Assembly (NCBI GenBank): GCA_964415605.1
Contig: CAYQBA010000076.1
Location: 1-20,794, forward strand
Origin: UCB3 sp964415605
GTDB lineage: Bacteria > Chloroflexota > Anaerolineae > Epilineales > Epilineaceae
DNA: 20,794 nt
Reading direction: 5' to 3'
Shown: piece after piece, positions 14,601 to 20,794 of the stretch
Position numbering within the stretch: position 1 is the stretch's first letter
Layout: each line of letters begins with the position of its first letter
Position numbers and translations under genes: made by a program
The notes under the pieces: model-generated
Databases searched by the model: none
What the model saw: only the letters and a program-made list of their open reading frames with translations
Told to the model about the DNA's origin: nothing

Positions 14601-15516
14601 CGTCGATCTCGAGCCGCACGACGTCGCCGATGGTCACCGGCCTCGCCGCTCCTCCGGCCTCGAGGGTCAGCGTGAACGACGATGCGCCGACCACCCGCCA
14701 GGCCGCCGACGCCGCCCGCTGGCCGTCGAGGCCCGCGCCGTCGCCCCTCACGATGCGCCCCAGCGTGGCCCGCCCCATCACGCGCGGGCTGCCGAGCGTG
14801 GCCTCGACCGCCGGCACGTCCCAACGGGCGGCGAAGCGGTCGCCCTGGGCGGTCGTCACGATGGCCTGCCCCCAGACGCCGGCAACGAGCGCGATGCCGG
14901 ACGGCAGCGTCCGGCCGTACCCGCCATCGGCGCCCGCCCGCTCGATCGCGGCATCGACCCGGGCGCCGGCCGGGTCGAAGGCTTCCAGCTCGACGTACGC
15001 GCCGGCGGGCGCCGCGCCGGACACCCGGCGCGCGGCGGGGTCGACGTCGGCCGCGAGCAGCGGGGCCGTGCGGGTGAAGCTGATCGCGTCGCCCGCCCGC
15101 ACCGCCACCTGGTCGCCGGATTCGACGACCACGGGGCCGGCCTCCGACGTGAAGCGCGCCGCCACGCGGCCGTCGCCCGCCGCCGTGGCCTGGGTCGCGG
15201 CGATGCGCACTCCCTGGCGCCACAACGCGAACGACGCCAGTGCACCGGCGGGCGCGCGCCACCGCACCTCGGCGGTCAGGAGCGTGATCTCGAGGGGGGC
15301 CGGCGACTGTCCGGTCGGCGGCGGCGCGACCACCCCAGCCCGCGTCAGCGCCAGCGCGACAAGGGTGGCGGTCACACCGAGCACCAGCGCCGACGGTGTC
15401 CGGCGCGCCCTCCGCGCGGATGCCGGTCTCACCCCGACTCGTGGCGGCGCCGAGATCCCGTCCACCCGCCGATGCTCCAGCTCTGGCGCCTCGCGTCCCG
15501 CGCGTGACCAACCCAT
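11668..15516 (-). CDS. large secreted repeat protein with Ig-like/beta modules and Thr-Pro C-terminal anchor region
   Basis: 1282 residues. A Arg-rich N-terminus (RRARR at 35-39) precedes one hydrophobic segment (42-60), a signal peptide or signal anchor. The body (~75-1220) consists of about a dozen degenerate repeats of 80-95 residues. Each has a 'V.G.A..G..V.L' strand (RRVSGAAPAGAYVEL, DAVSGMALPYTQVDV, DRLHGAAPAGAAVGL), a 'DA.G.F...L' strand (PDGAFALDL) and a 'PGD.I.A' turn, as expected for extracellular carboxypeptidase-regulatory- or Ig-like beta sandwiches. No catalytic motif is seen. Residues ~1222-1262 are a Pro/Thr/Ser linker, followed by VWLPVVVRAARVGGRR, a terminal patch like those ending many Chloroflexota exported proteins. 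ATG 15516 has GGAGGG eight bases upstream. It is probably a surface or matrix protein; the ligand is unknown. Confidence 0.85.
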   Translation of the reverse strand: MGWSRAGREAPELEHRRVDGISAPPRVGVRPASARRARRTPSALVLGVTATLVALALTRAGVVAPPPTGQSPAPLEITLLTAEVRWRAPAGALASFALWRQGVRIAATQATAAGDGRVAARFTSEAGPVVVESGDQVAVRAGDAISFTRTAPLLAADVDPAARRVSGAAPAGAYVELEAFDPAGARVDAAIERAGADGGYGRTLPSGIALVAGVWGQAIVTTAQGDRFAARWDVPAVEATLGSPRVMGRATLGRIVRGDGAGLDGQRAASAAWRVVGASSFTLTLEAGGAARPVTIGDVVRLEIDGRPALTGTAPALTALVDGRANRVSGRGPPNTALYAVVHAAGGEHGLPAITDAAGGYRVDFDGVVDIGRDTPVFVSLTRERVTFRAPGFRESVTATLGSATLAGVAVPGTWVTANLTRRDATGERRAFGDAEADHRGVFGLTLRESEAGPALAVAPGDRIVTAFGTGGEPRTLVVPNFAAAADPVADAVSGMALPYTQVDVVVDGRPGTRRTVQADQTGGFSCDYRSVHDILPGTTGTAAMTLDGDDAVVVPWAAPRIDLELGVAAVAGRAAAGSGVNLVLYRGGQATARGDAVAAGTAGAAVGAWRVELRDVNGEPVAPAAGDRLVAAIGGWNGSIPVPPLGIEANPATDAVRGTGTARTDLAVAIERGGEAHSAAVTTGPDGAFALDLVGDWDVRPDDALAVTATLAHGTATARARVPRLTFDLDTGSVTGFAHPFSLVGAELHAAGGAVRASGSTAADAFGRFEVGLVDGGGAVVAPAAGDDLAVTADGGTSTAAVPPAAVSIDPDGDWVWVAAPVGAAVSATAVNTLGGWRSTATLSGRAGPDGRFGASFGEDLDVAAGTLARAVVEPADGRAYRIERREPLVGAQHGGNLVAGYAGAGSDVRLAVTRAGAAVGGQATEAQADGAFVGLVVDAAGRPVALRPGDAIRASWSGGAPRYLSPAGDLGMVVAPVTATLGVVARRIEGTAPLGATVFAGPSATGGTGPTRRLAVDGMGRFGADLAGEAGPDGLEAGRAWDVVALDAAGQRTFVTVVAPYLEATLHDSRVVGRAAPLAGARLALSAGGRVVAQAVGTGDTFGHFGATLRDPGRTLRGVEAGDTLALREPSGAETTLLVPALSIAIDRVGDRLHGAAPAGAAVGLRLRAPGRPDANVQARADASGMWRIEGRDLPAGWRLADVTGAEARLTVSNGHTVRAVPVSPPTATPSPTPTGVTATATGQATPTPRDTPDASPTPSPAGTVWLPVVVRAARVGGRR

Positions 15517-15544
15517 CCCGATCGCCCTCCAACGCCGCGCATCC

Positions 15545-15570
15545 GTGCCGCGGCGGTGTCACCGCGGCAC
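15545..15570. repeat. perfect 9-bp inverted repeat upstream of the repeat-protein gene
   Basis: GTGCCGCGG and CCGCGGCAC are separated by eight bases. The element lies 15 bases before the GGAGGG of the 1282-residue gene. It could be an operator or an mRNA hairpin acting on translation. Confidence 0.5.
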
Positions 15571-15710
15571 CCGCCGCGTGTCCCACCAGCATAACGCGAC
15601 GCGTATGCCCGGCGTTTGTGTGGATGTGTCGGGCGGGCGACGAGGCGGTGGTGGCTTCGTGGGCCCACGCAGGCCTACCGGCGACCCTCACCACCGTAGA
15701 TGGCGCCGTT

Positions 15711-15772
15711 CCCCTGGCCCCTTTGGGGGCGGGGGTGGCGCGCGAAGCGAGCCGGGGGTGGGGGTGCGGGTG
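15711..15772. repeat. possible dispersed GC-rich palindromic repeat
   Basis: The stretch combines GCCCC-CAAA-GGGGC, a GGC.CGC-gaa-GCG.GCC hairpin and strongly G-biased tracts (GGGGGTGGGGGTGCGGGTGG). Such composition is unlike the coding DNA around it and typical of REP-like intergenic repeats. Only one copy is in the window. Confidence 0.25.
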
Positions 15773-15816
15773 GCCGCAGCGGCGCCTCCCCCATCGTCCC
15801 AACTGTCCGCCCCCTT

Positions 15817-15833
15817 CCGCCGGTGGCCGGCGG
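15817..15833 (-). terminator. hairpin after the prenyl synthase stop
   Basis: CCGCCGG-CCA-CCGGCGG on the minus strand, a perfect 7-bp stem starting seven bases after the TAG at 15842-15840. No T-run follows, so it is either a weak terminator or a 3' stabilising hairpin. Confidence 0.35.
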
Positions 15834-15839
15834 TGACCG

Positions 15840-16931
15840 CTAGTGGCTGCGGTCGACGGCGAATCGCGCCAGCGCTTCGAGCATGGCGCGGGGCTCCGGC
15901 GCGAGGCCGAGGCCGTCGAGCGACGCGAGCGCCTGGTCCACGGCGGCGCGGGCAAGCCGTGCGCACGTCTCGCGATGGCCGGCGGCCGCGATGCGCGCCG
16001 CCCAGCTGGCCGCCTCTCCGAGGGCCAGGGGCCGCGACCGGCCGTACGCCGCGACGAGGTCGGGGCCGATGGCCGGGTCGGCCATCGCCAGGACGACCGG
16101 GAGGCTCTTCTTGCGGCGCACCAGGTCGTTGCCGGCCGCCTTGCCGGTGATGGCGGGGTCGCCCCAGATGCCCAGGACGTCGTCCTGCATCTGGAACGCC
16201 GTGCCGACCGCCTCGCCAAAGGCCGTCAGCCGGTCCGCCGTGGCGCCGCTCGCACCGCCGGCGCGGGCACCCATCCCGGCTGCGGCGCCGAGGAGCGCGC
16301 CCGTCTTGCCGCGGATCATGATCTCGTACGCCGCCAGGTCCACCCGTTCGGCGCTCTCGAACGCAATGTCGAGGAACTGGCCCTCCGCGAGCCGCAGGCA
16401 CGCCGTATCGTAGCGCCGGATGAGGTCGAGCGGCACGTCCGCCGGCAGCGCCGGTGGCGCGGCGGTCAGCTGGCGGCGCGCCAGGGAGAAGAGGGCGTCC
16501 CCGGCGTTGATGGCATGCGGCACCCCGGCCACCGCCCACAACGTGGCCCGGCCGCGGCGCTCGGTGTCACCGTCTTCGATGTCGTCGTGGATCAACGAGA
16601 ACTCATGGGTCATCTCGACGGCCGCCGCCACGCCGTGGGCGCGCGCCGGATCGGCGCCGGCGGCCGCGCAGGCCACGAGGCTTACCATCGGGCGCACGCC
16701 CTTGCCGGCGCGTCCGGCCGCCGGCGCGCCGCTCGCGTCGACCCAGCCGAGGTGGTAGGCCAGCCAGTGGTACAGGCCGTCGCGGGCGTCGCCGGGAGGC
16801 TCGAGCGCGGCCCGGATGCGGGCCCGCACCGCCTCCAGGTGGGCGCGCGCGTCCGGAGCGTCCCAGATCGGCCGCTCGCCCCCACCCGCCACGCCCGCCG
16901 CCCCGGACGGGTCTGGCGTACGCGGCGTCAT
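15840..16931 (-). CDS. polyprenyl diphosphate synthase, probably geranylgeranyl/farnesyl diphosphate synthase
   Basis: 363 residues, trans-isoprenyl synthase. GKGVRP (77-82) is the IPP-binding start. The first Asp-rich motif is DDIED (116-120) in FSLIHDDIEDGD, and the second DDVLGIWGD (250-258). RGKTGALLG and the KKSLPVVLA region (~275) complete the active site. The residue five positions before the first motif is Phe111 and the motif has no two-residue insert, the pattern of archaeal-type GGPP synthases, so a C20 (or C15) product is favoured over long chains. The enzyme condenses allylic diphosphates with IPP for carotenoids, quinone tails or lipids. ATG 16931 overlaps the TGA of the IPP isomerase gene by ATGA; an in-frame extension upstream lies within that gene and is rejected. 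The first 25 residues are low-complexity. Confidence 0.92.
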   Translation of the reverse strand: MTPRTPDPSGAAGVAGGGERPIWDAPDARAHLEAVRARIRAALEPPGDARDGLYHWLAYHLGWVDASGAPAAGRAGKGVRPMVSLVACAAAGADPARAHGVAAAVEMTHEFSLIHDDIEDGDTERRGRATLWAVAGVPHAINAGDALFSLARRQLTAAPPALPADVPLDLIRRYDTACLRLAEGQFLDIAFESAERVDLAAYEIMIRGKTGALLGAAAGMGARAGGASGATADRLTAFGEAVGTAFQMQDDVLGIWGDPAITGKAAGNDLVRRKKSLPVVLAMADPAIGPDLVAAYGRSRPLALGEAASWAARIAAAGHRETCARLARAAVDQALASLDGLGLAPEPRAMLEALARFAVDRSH

Positions 16932-17965
16932 GGCGTCGCTTCCACCAACCGCGGTGTCCCCCGCAGCGCGGCCAGGTCGGGGGTTCCGATCGCGAACATC
17001 GCGATGCGCAGCGTCCGAACCAGGATGTCGATCTCCTCGACCACCGCCTCCGCCGACACGGCCGCGGCGCGGAGGAACGGGCCGGCCATCCCGGCCAGGC
17101 TGGCGCCGAGGGCGATGGCCTTGGCGACGTCGAGGCCGTCGCGCAGGCCCCCGCTGGCGATGACGGGAAGGTCCGGCGCGCCCGCGCGGACGGCCCGCAG
17201 GCTGTCCACGGTCGGGATCCCCCATCCGATGAACGCCCCGGCCACCCGGCGCTGCAGCTCGGTGACCGCGCGGTGCTTCTCGACCTCACTCCAGCTTGTC
17301 CCACCCGCGCCGGCCACGTCGATGGCGGACACGCCCGCGTCGCGCAACCGGCGCGCGTCGTCGGCGCTGATCCCCCACCCGACTTCCTTGGCGATCACCG
17401 GCACCCCGAGGCTCCGCGCCACGCCTTCGATGCGAGCCAGGAGGCCCGCCCAGCGTGTGTCGCCTTCGGGTTGCACGGCTTCCTGGAGCGCGTTGAGGTG
17501 CAGGATGAGGGCGTCCGCGCCGATCATGTCCACGGCGCGCCGGCACGCGTCGATGGTGTAGCCGTAGTTGAGCTGGACCGCCCCGAGGTTGGCCAGGAGC
17601 GGGATCGACGGCGCCACCGAACGCACCCGAAACGACGCGCTGGCGGCATCCGACTCCAGCGCCGCGCGCTGCGACCCGACGCCCATGGCCACGCCGCGGG
17701 CTTCGGCGGCCTCCGCGAGGTGGCGGTTGATCCGCTCGAGGCCGGCGGCCCCGCCCGTCATCGACGAGATCAGCACCGGGGCGTGGAACCGGCAGCCGAG
17801 GAACGTGCCATCGGTCGCGACGGCGTCGAGGTCGATCTCCGGGAGCGCGAGCGGCACAAAGCGGAGGCGCTCGAACCCCGTTGTCAGGCGGGAGTCGACC
17901 GCCTCCTCGAGGTTGATGCGCACGTGGTCGACCTTGCGGGCGGCCGTGGCCTGGCGGTCTGTCAT
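16928..17965 (-). CDS. fni: type 2 isopentenyl-diphosphate delta-isomerase (FMN-dependent)
   Basis: 345 residues, the normal length. It interconverts IPP and DMAPP using reduced FMN and Mg2+ in the cytoplasm. The family motifs are in order: ARKVDHVRI (9-17, IPP-binding RK and His14), SSMTGG (67-72, FMN), GSQR (97-100), HLNALQE (156-162, with Gln161 and the Mg ligand Glu162), KEVGWG (193-198), GAGGTSW (219-225), and a C-terminal ASGGLRDG/GA flavin phosphate site. No residue is missing. It is the first gene of a two-gene operon and supplies DMAPP for the prenyl synthase downstream. ATG 17965 has no clear Shine-Dalgarno, but upstream in-frame sequence is the promoter/leader, so a longer start is unlikely. 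It has its own promoter, divergent from acpP. Confidence 0.95.
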   Translation of the reverse strand: MTDRQATAARKVDHVRINLEEAVDSRLTTGFERLRFVPLALPEIDLDAVATDGTFLGCRFHAPVLISSMTGGAAGLERINRHLAEAAEARGVAMGVGSQRAALESDAASASFRVRSVAPSIPLLANLGAVQLNYGYTIDACRRAVDMIGADALILHLNALQEAVQPEGDTRWAGLLARIEGVARSLGVPVIAKEVGWGISADDARRLRDAGVSAIDVAGAGGTSWSEVEKHRAVTELQRRVAGAFIGWGIPTVDSLRAVRAGAPDLPVIASGGLRDGLDVAKAIALGASLAGMAGPFLRAAAVSAEAVVEEIDILVRTLRIAMFAIGTPDLAALRGTPRLVEATP

Positions 17966-18065
17966 GCGTGGGGGTGGGTCATGGCGCAACGAAACCGGGC
18001 GTCGGGTGTTGATACAGACGGTCGCGCCGGCGGCGCGCCACCGTCCCGCTCGCGGCCGGGCGGCC

Positions 18066-18094
18066 AGTATGGCGCAGGCGCCGGCAATCGTCAA
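18066..18094 (-). promoter_or_regulatory. sigma70-like promoter of the isoprenoid operon
   Basis: Minus-strand TTGACG (18094-18089) and CATACT (18071-18066) are separated by 17 bases. A start near 18059 gives a leader of about 95 bases before fni. Confidence 0.6.
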
Positions 18095-18106
18095 CCCCAG
18101 GGCGAA

Positions 18107-18135
18107 TTGACGACCGGCAGGCGGGGCGTTATACT
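18107..18135 (+). promoter_or_regulatory. sigma70-like promoter of acpP
   Basis: TTGACG (18107-18112) and TATACT (18130-18135) with a 17-base spacer, five of six matches in each box. A start near 18142 leaves a leader of about 68 bases. The -35 boxes of the two divergent promoters are only 12 bases apart. Confidence 0.75.
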
Positions 18136-18209
18136 GCAAGCGTTGACGCGGCAGCGCGCATCCGGCCTGCACGGCAACCGCAGCTTGAACACGAAGGAGA
18201 CAGGCAAGC

Positions 18210-18470
18210 ATGGCCAGCATGACCCAGGACGAGGTCTTCGAGCGGGTGAGCGACATCGTCGCCAGCAGCCTCGGCAAAGACGCGTCGACGATTACGATGG
18301 ACATGAACTTCAAGGACGATCTGGGCGCGGACTCGCTGGATCTGGCCCAGATGATCATGGACTTCGAGGAGGCCTTTGATGTCGGCAACATCGACGACGA
18401 GGCCGCGATGAACATCAAGACCGTCGGTGACGCGGTCCATTACATCCATGGGGAGCTCGCCGCGAAGTAG
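18210..18470 (+). CDS. acpP: acyl carrier protein
   Basis: 86 residues, small and acidic. LGADSLDLAQMI (39-50) carries Ser43, the phosphopantetheine attachment serine within the DSL motif, and DFEEAFDV is the helix that contacts partner enzymes. It carries growing acyl chains in fatty acid synthesis or a related pathway. AAGGAG (18194-18199) lies ten bases before ATG 18210 and one base nearer a normal distance would not change the choice; ATG 18219 is an in-frame alternative further from it. Unlike the usual fab cluster there is no fabD, fabG or fabF beside it: it stands alone with a strong promoter and its own hairpin, between isoprenoid genes and a hydantoinase-like gene. General housekeeping AcpP is most likely, although a specialised carrier cannot be excluded. 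Confidence 0.95.
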   Translation: MASMTQDEVFERVSDIVASSLGKDASTITMDMNFKDDLGADSLDLAQMIMDFEEAFDVGNIDDEAAMNIKTVGDAVHYIHGELAAK

Positions 18471-18494
18471 CCGGCTCCAGCGGATGCGATCGAG

Positions 18495-18525
18495 AAGGCC
18501 GGGCCCCGAGATGGGGACCGGCCTT
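18495..18525 (+). terminator. terminator-like hairpin after acpP
   Basis: AAGGCCGG and CCGGCCTT form a perfect 8-bp stem, extended inside by CCCC/GGGG after a small mismatch. It lies 24 bases after the acpP stop. The following CGTGTTATG is only weakly T-rich, so some read-through into the hydantoinase-like gene is possible; that gene has no recognisable promoter of its own. Confidence 0.55.
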
Positions 18526-18556
18526 CGTGTTATGGCCGCAGCGGCATGAGGGGGGC

Positions 18557-20548
18557 ATGATCCCGGAGCGTTGGCTGGGCGTGGACGTCGGCGGGACGTT
18601 CACGGACTTCGTCAGCCTGGGGCCCGACGGGATGGTGGTCGTCAAGCGCCCGTCGACGCCCGCGGCGCCCGAGTCGGCGGTGGTGGCGGGGCTGGCGGAC
18701 ATCGACCCGGGTGGCCGGCAACCGGTGGCGCACGGCACGACGGTGGCCACCAACGCGCTGCTCACCGGTGGCGGCGCGCGCGTAGCCTTCGTCACCACCG
18801 CCGGCTTCGGCGACGTGCTGCGCATCGGGCGCGGCGAGCGTTCAGACCTCTACGCGCTCCAGCCCCGCCCGCGCCCGACCCTCGTCCCGCCGGAGCGTTG
18901 CGTCGAGGTCGACGAGCGTGTGGGCGCCGACGGCCACCCCGTGCGCCCGCTCACGACCGCCGCGATCGAGGCTGCCGTCGCGGCCGTCCGGCGCACGGAC
19001 GCCGAAGCCGTCGCCGTGTCGCTCCTGTTCTCCTTCCTGTCCCCGGACCATGAGATCGCGCTCGGTGGGGCTCTGCGCGCAGCACCGGGCGTCCCGGATC
19101 ACGTATCGCTGTCGGTCGACGTCCTGCCCGAGATCCGCGAGTACGAGCGGGCCAGCACCGTCGTCGTCAACGCCTACGTCGCGCCCGTGGTCTCCGGCTA
19201 CCTGGCGCGGCTGGCGGGTGCCGTCGGCACCCGCGACGTCCGCGTGATGGGCTCGCACGCCGGCACCCTTCCGGCGGCCGTCGCGGCCCGGCTGCCCGTG
19301 ACCACCATCCTGTCCGGCCCGGCCGCCGGCGTGCTCGGCGCGCTGGCCGTGGCCCGCCGCGCCGGGAGCCCGCGCATCATGACGTGCGATATGGGCGGCA
19401 CGTCGACCGACGTGGCCCTGTGCGACGACGCCGTGCCGTACACGGCGTCGACGGCGATCCGGGGCTTCCCCGTACACCGCCCGTCGGTCGCCGTCCACAC
19501 CATCGGCGCGGGTGGGGGCTCGATCATCCGTGTCGACGCCGGCGGCGCCCTGAGGGTGGGGCCCGCGAGCGCCGGCGCGGAGCCCGGACCGGCGGCCTAC
19601 GGCCGCGGCGGCCGCGCGCCGACGCTGACCGACGCGCATGTCGTCGTCGGGCGGCTGCCGGCCGACACGCGCCTGGCGGGCGGCATTCGGCTCGACGTCG
19701 AGGCCGCCCGGGCCGCGCTAACGCCGCTCGCCTCCGAGCTCGGGATGCCCGTCGAAGCGGTGGCGTGGGGCGCGATCCGGGTGGCCAACGCCACCATGGA
19801 GCGCGCGTTGCGCCAGGTATCGGTGGAGCACGGCCACCACCCGCGCGACTTCGCGTTGCTGCCGTTCGGCGGCGCCGGCCCGCTGCACGCGTGCGAGCTG
19901 GCCGCCGCGCTCGGGATGCGGCGCGTCCTCGTGCCCGCCGTTCCCGGGGCGTTGTCGGCCGTCGGGCTGGCCACCGCCGCGCCGACGGCCATGACGTCGC
20001 GCTCGGTGCTCCGCGCGGCCGTCGCCGGCGGCGGCGCGGCTGACGCCGCGGCGTACGCCGCGGTGTTCCGGTCGCTCGAAGCCGAGGCCCTTGGCCTGTT
20101 GCCGCCCGCCGACCGCGCGCGCGCGACCACGGAGCGCCTGGCCGACCTGCGCTACGCCGGCCAGGCGTGGGAGATCACCGTGCCGTGGGCGGCGGGCGAC
20201 GGCGCCGCCGGCCTGTTCGAGGTCGCCCATCGCCGCCGCCACGGCTATGCCCGCCCCGGCGTGCCGGTGGAGGTCGTGACGCTGCGGGTGCACGCCACGG
20301 CCGCCTGGGCGCCGCCCCTGCCGCCGCCGCCGGCCCTCGCCCCGCCGCGCGACCGTCGTGGCGACGTCGTGACCGCCGCCGGAGCGATGGAATCCGTGCC
20401 GTTGCGCGAACGGGCCAGCCTCCCGCCGGGCACGTCGGTTCACGGGCCGTGCATCTTGACGCAAGCCGACAGCACCACCTGGGTGGCACCCGGCTGGGCG
20501 GGAACGGTCGGGGCATGGGGGGATCTCGAGCTCGTCTCGGTGGTATAA
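18557..20548 (+). CDS. hydantoinase/oxoprolinase subunit A family protein (HyuA-like, ASKHA fold)
   Basis: 663 residues. The N-terminal Hydant_A_N domain starts with LGVDVGGTFTDFVSLG (7-22, phosphate-binding loop) and has AHGTTVATNALL (58-69). The main domain contains MTCDMGGTSTDVAL (~275-288), the second ATP phosphate loop, and VHTIGAGGGSI (~313-323). A C-terminal beta domain ends with the family's VHGPCILTQADSTTW. Members hydrolyse ATP to open cyclic amides (hydantoins, 5-oxoproline) or to carboxylate ketones, usually with a B subunit encoded next door. No B gene follows here, so the substrate cannot be given. ATG 18557 is preceded by an AGGGGGG ribosome site; a GTG at 18527 lies in the terminator region and is rejected. 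The stop TAA is embedded in the promoter of the next gene. Confidence 0.9.
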   Translation: MIPERWLGVDVGGTFTDFVSLGPDGMVVVKRPSTPAAPESAVVAGLADIDPGGRQPVAHGTTVATNALLTGGGARVAFVTTAGFGDVLRIGRGERSDLYALQPRPRPTLVPPERCVEVDERVGADGHPVRPLTTAAIEAAVAAVRRTDAEAVAVSLLFSFLSPDHEIALGGALRAAPGVPDHVSLSVDVLPEIREYERASTVVVNAYVAPVVSGYLARLAGAVGTRDVRVMGSHAGTLPAAVAARLPVTTILSGPAAGVLGALAVARRAGSPRIMTCDMGGTSTDVALCDDAVPYTASTAIRGFPVHRPSVAVHTIGAGGGSIIRVDAGGALRVGPASAGAEPGPAAYGRGGRAPTLTDAHVVVGRLPADTRLAGGIRLDVEAARAALTPLASELGMPVEAVAWGAIRVANATMERALRQVSVEHGHHPRDFALLPFGGAGPLHACELAAALGMRRVLVPAVPGALSAVGLATAAPTAMTSRSVLRAAVAGGGAADAAAYAAVFRSLEAEALGLLPPADRARATTERLADLRYAGQAWEITVPWAAGDGAAGLFEVAHRRRHGYARPGVPVEVVTLRVHATAAWAPPLPPPPALAPPRDRRGDVVTAAGAMESVPLRERASLPPGTSVHGPCILTQADSTTWVAPGWAGTVGAWGDLELVSVV

Positions 20549-20549
20549 T
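20541..20549 (+). promoter_or_regulatory. extended -10 promoter overlapping the HyuA-like stop codon
   Basis: TGGTATAAT is a perfect -10 box with the TGn extension. There is no good -35 box, as is usual for extended -10 promoters. The predicted start near 20556 is only about five bases before ATG 20561, so the mRNA would be nearly leaderless. Confidence 0.55.
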
Positions 20550-20560
20550 CGGCGCCAGTC

Positions 20561-20794
20561 ATGCCGATGCCCAATGCCCACGCCCCGCGCCCCAGCGCGC
20601 CGATCTCGCCGGTTGAGCGTTCGGTGGCGCTGCGGGTCGACGTGCAGCCGTTGCGCTGGGCCTGGGGCGCCACCTGGGCGTTCGCGTGCGGCGCGCTGGC
20701 CGCCACGGGCTCCCAGATCGACGGGAGCTGGCTGATCCGCGGCGTCGCCGCATGGTGGACCGTCGGGCCGGTCATGGGCGCGCTGTGGGCGCCC
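20561..20794 (+). CDS. start of a probable integral membrane protein, cut by the right edge
   Basis: The frame from ATG 20561 stays open to the window end (78 codons). A Pro-rich cytoplasmic start of about 25 residues is followed by hydrophobic Trp-rich segments: LRWAWGATWAFACGALAATG (32-51) and GVAAWWTVGPVMGALWAP (61-78). No Shine-Dalgarno precedes the ATG, in keeping with a leaderless transcript. The WAFACGALAA pattern is reminiscent of UbiA-type prenyltransferases, which would fit the prenyl synthase nearby, but the Asp-rich motifs that would prove it lie beyond the window. Function is left open. Confidence 0.6.
   Translation, partial: MPMPNAHAPRPSAPISPVERSVALRVDVQPLRWAWGATWAFACGALAATGSQIDGSWLIRGVAAWWTVGPVMGALWAP

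Larger units (their letters stand above)
15517..15839. other. 323-base gap between prenyl synthase and repeat protein
   Basis: No gene is supported. It holds a hairpin after the prenyl synthase stop, a G-run-rich patch at 15711-15772, a weak minus-strand TATGCT (about 15595-15590) without a good -35 box, and a strong inverted repeat at 15545-15570 just before the ribosome site of the repeat protein. Confidence 0.6.

Noticed and set aside
13267..15507. 746-residue plus-strand open frame opposite the repeat protein
   Set aside because: Low-complexity Arg/Gly/His composition, no ribosome site; shadow of the minus-strand gene, which has a signal segment, repeats and a Shine-Dalgarno.
13658..16219. 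853-residue minus-strand frame bridging the repeat protein and the prenyl synthase
   Set aside because: Out of frame with both real genes and Arg-rich throughout; it crosses the intergenic gap only because stops are rare in this GC-rich DNA.
17966..18418. N-terminal extension of fni to 18418
   Set aside because: It would cover the fni promoter and the acpP gene on the other strand; IPP isomerase homology begins at 17965.
1..20794. CRISPR arrays, tRNA/rRNA genes, insertion sequences, prophage genes
   Set aside because: No regularly spaced repeats, no cloverleaf-like sequence, no transposase or integrase motif was found on either strand by reading.

Overview
This is a very GC-rich bacterial window with 14 genes that can be supported. 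The best guess is a member of the Chloroflexota. The large secreted protein at 11668-15516 ends in a Thr/Pro linker followed by a terminal 'WLPVVVR' patch, a tail style common in that phylum. The histidyl-tRNA synthetase of the eukaryotic/archaeal sequence type and the type 2 IPP isomerase with an archaeal-type short-chain prenyl synthase fit but do not prove this. No rRNA, tRNA, CRISPR array, transposase or phage gene is visible.

Layout. (1) 1-2742, minus strand: a VanW-family membrane-anchored protein, followed directly by an HPr-kinase-like ATPase that runs off the left edge. (2) 2878-9106, minus strand: a signalling block. A class III adenylate cyclase has its own promoter. Downstream is a tightly packed five-gene run: degenerate GHKL ATPase-like protein, STAS-like domain fused to a methyltransferase, dCACHE-HAMP-PP2C phosphatase, second GHKL-like protein, free STAS-like protein. 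This looks like an RsbU/SpoIIE-type partner-switching module in which two ATPase-like/STAS-like pairs flank one phosphatase. It is the most unusual system in the window. (3) 9342-11226, minus strand: hisS with a strong promoter and a long leader containing a transcription attenuator, namely a perfect 10-bp terminator stem plus an upstream copy of one arm. (4) 11277-11639, plus strand: a MIP18/PaaD/SufT-like Fe-S assembly protein, convergent with a 1282-residue secreted repeat protein; both stop codons sit in the arms of one inverted repeat. (5) 15840-17965, minus strand: two overlapping isoprenoid genes, IPP isomerase then polyprenyl diphosphate synthase. (6) 18107-20794, plus strand: acpP with its own promoter and terminator-like hairpin, a hydantoinase/oxoprolinase-A protein without its usual B partner, and the start of a membrane protein behind an extended -10 promoter that would give a nearly leaderless mRNA.

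How the parts work together. The signalling block would sense something outside the cell through the dCACHE domain and change the phosphorylation state of STAS-like partners, with a methyltransferase as a possible direct output. The fni and prenyl synthase pair supplies allylic diphosphates from IPP/DMAPP. Several minus-strand junctions use ATGA stop/start overlaps (6192-6195, 7346-7349, 16928-16931), which indicates translational coupling. Coordinates of starts were chosen by ATG, Shine-Dalgarno and homology reasoning; weaker cases are stated.
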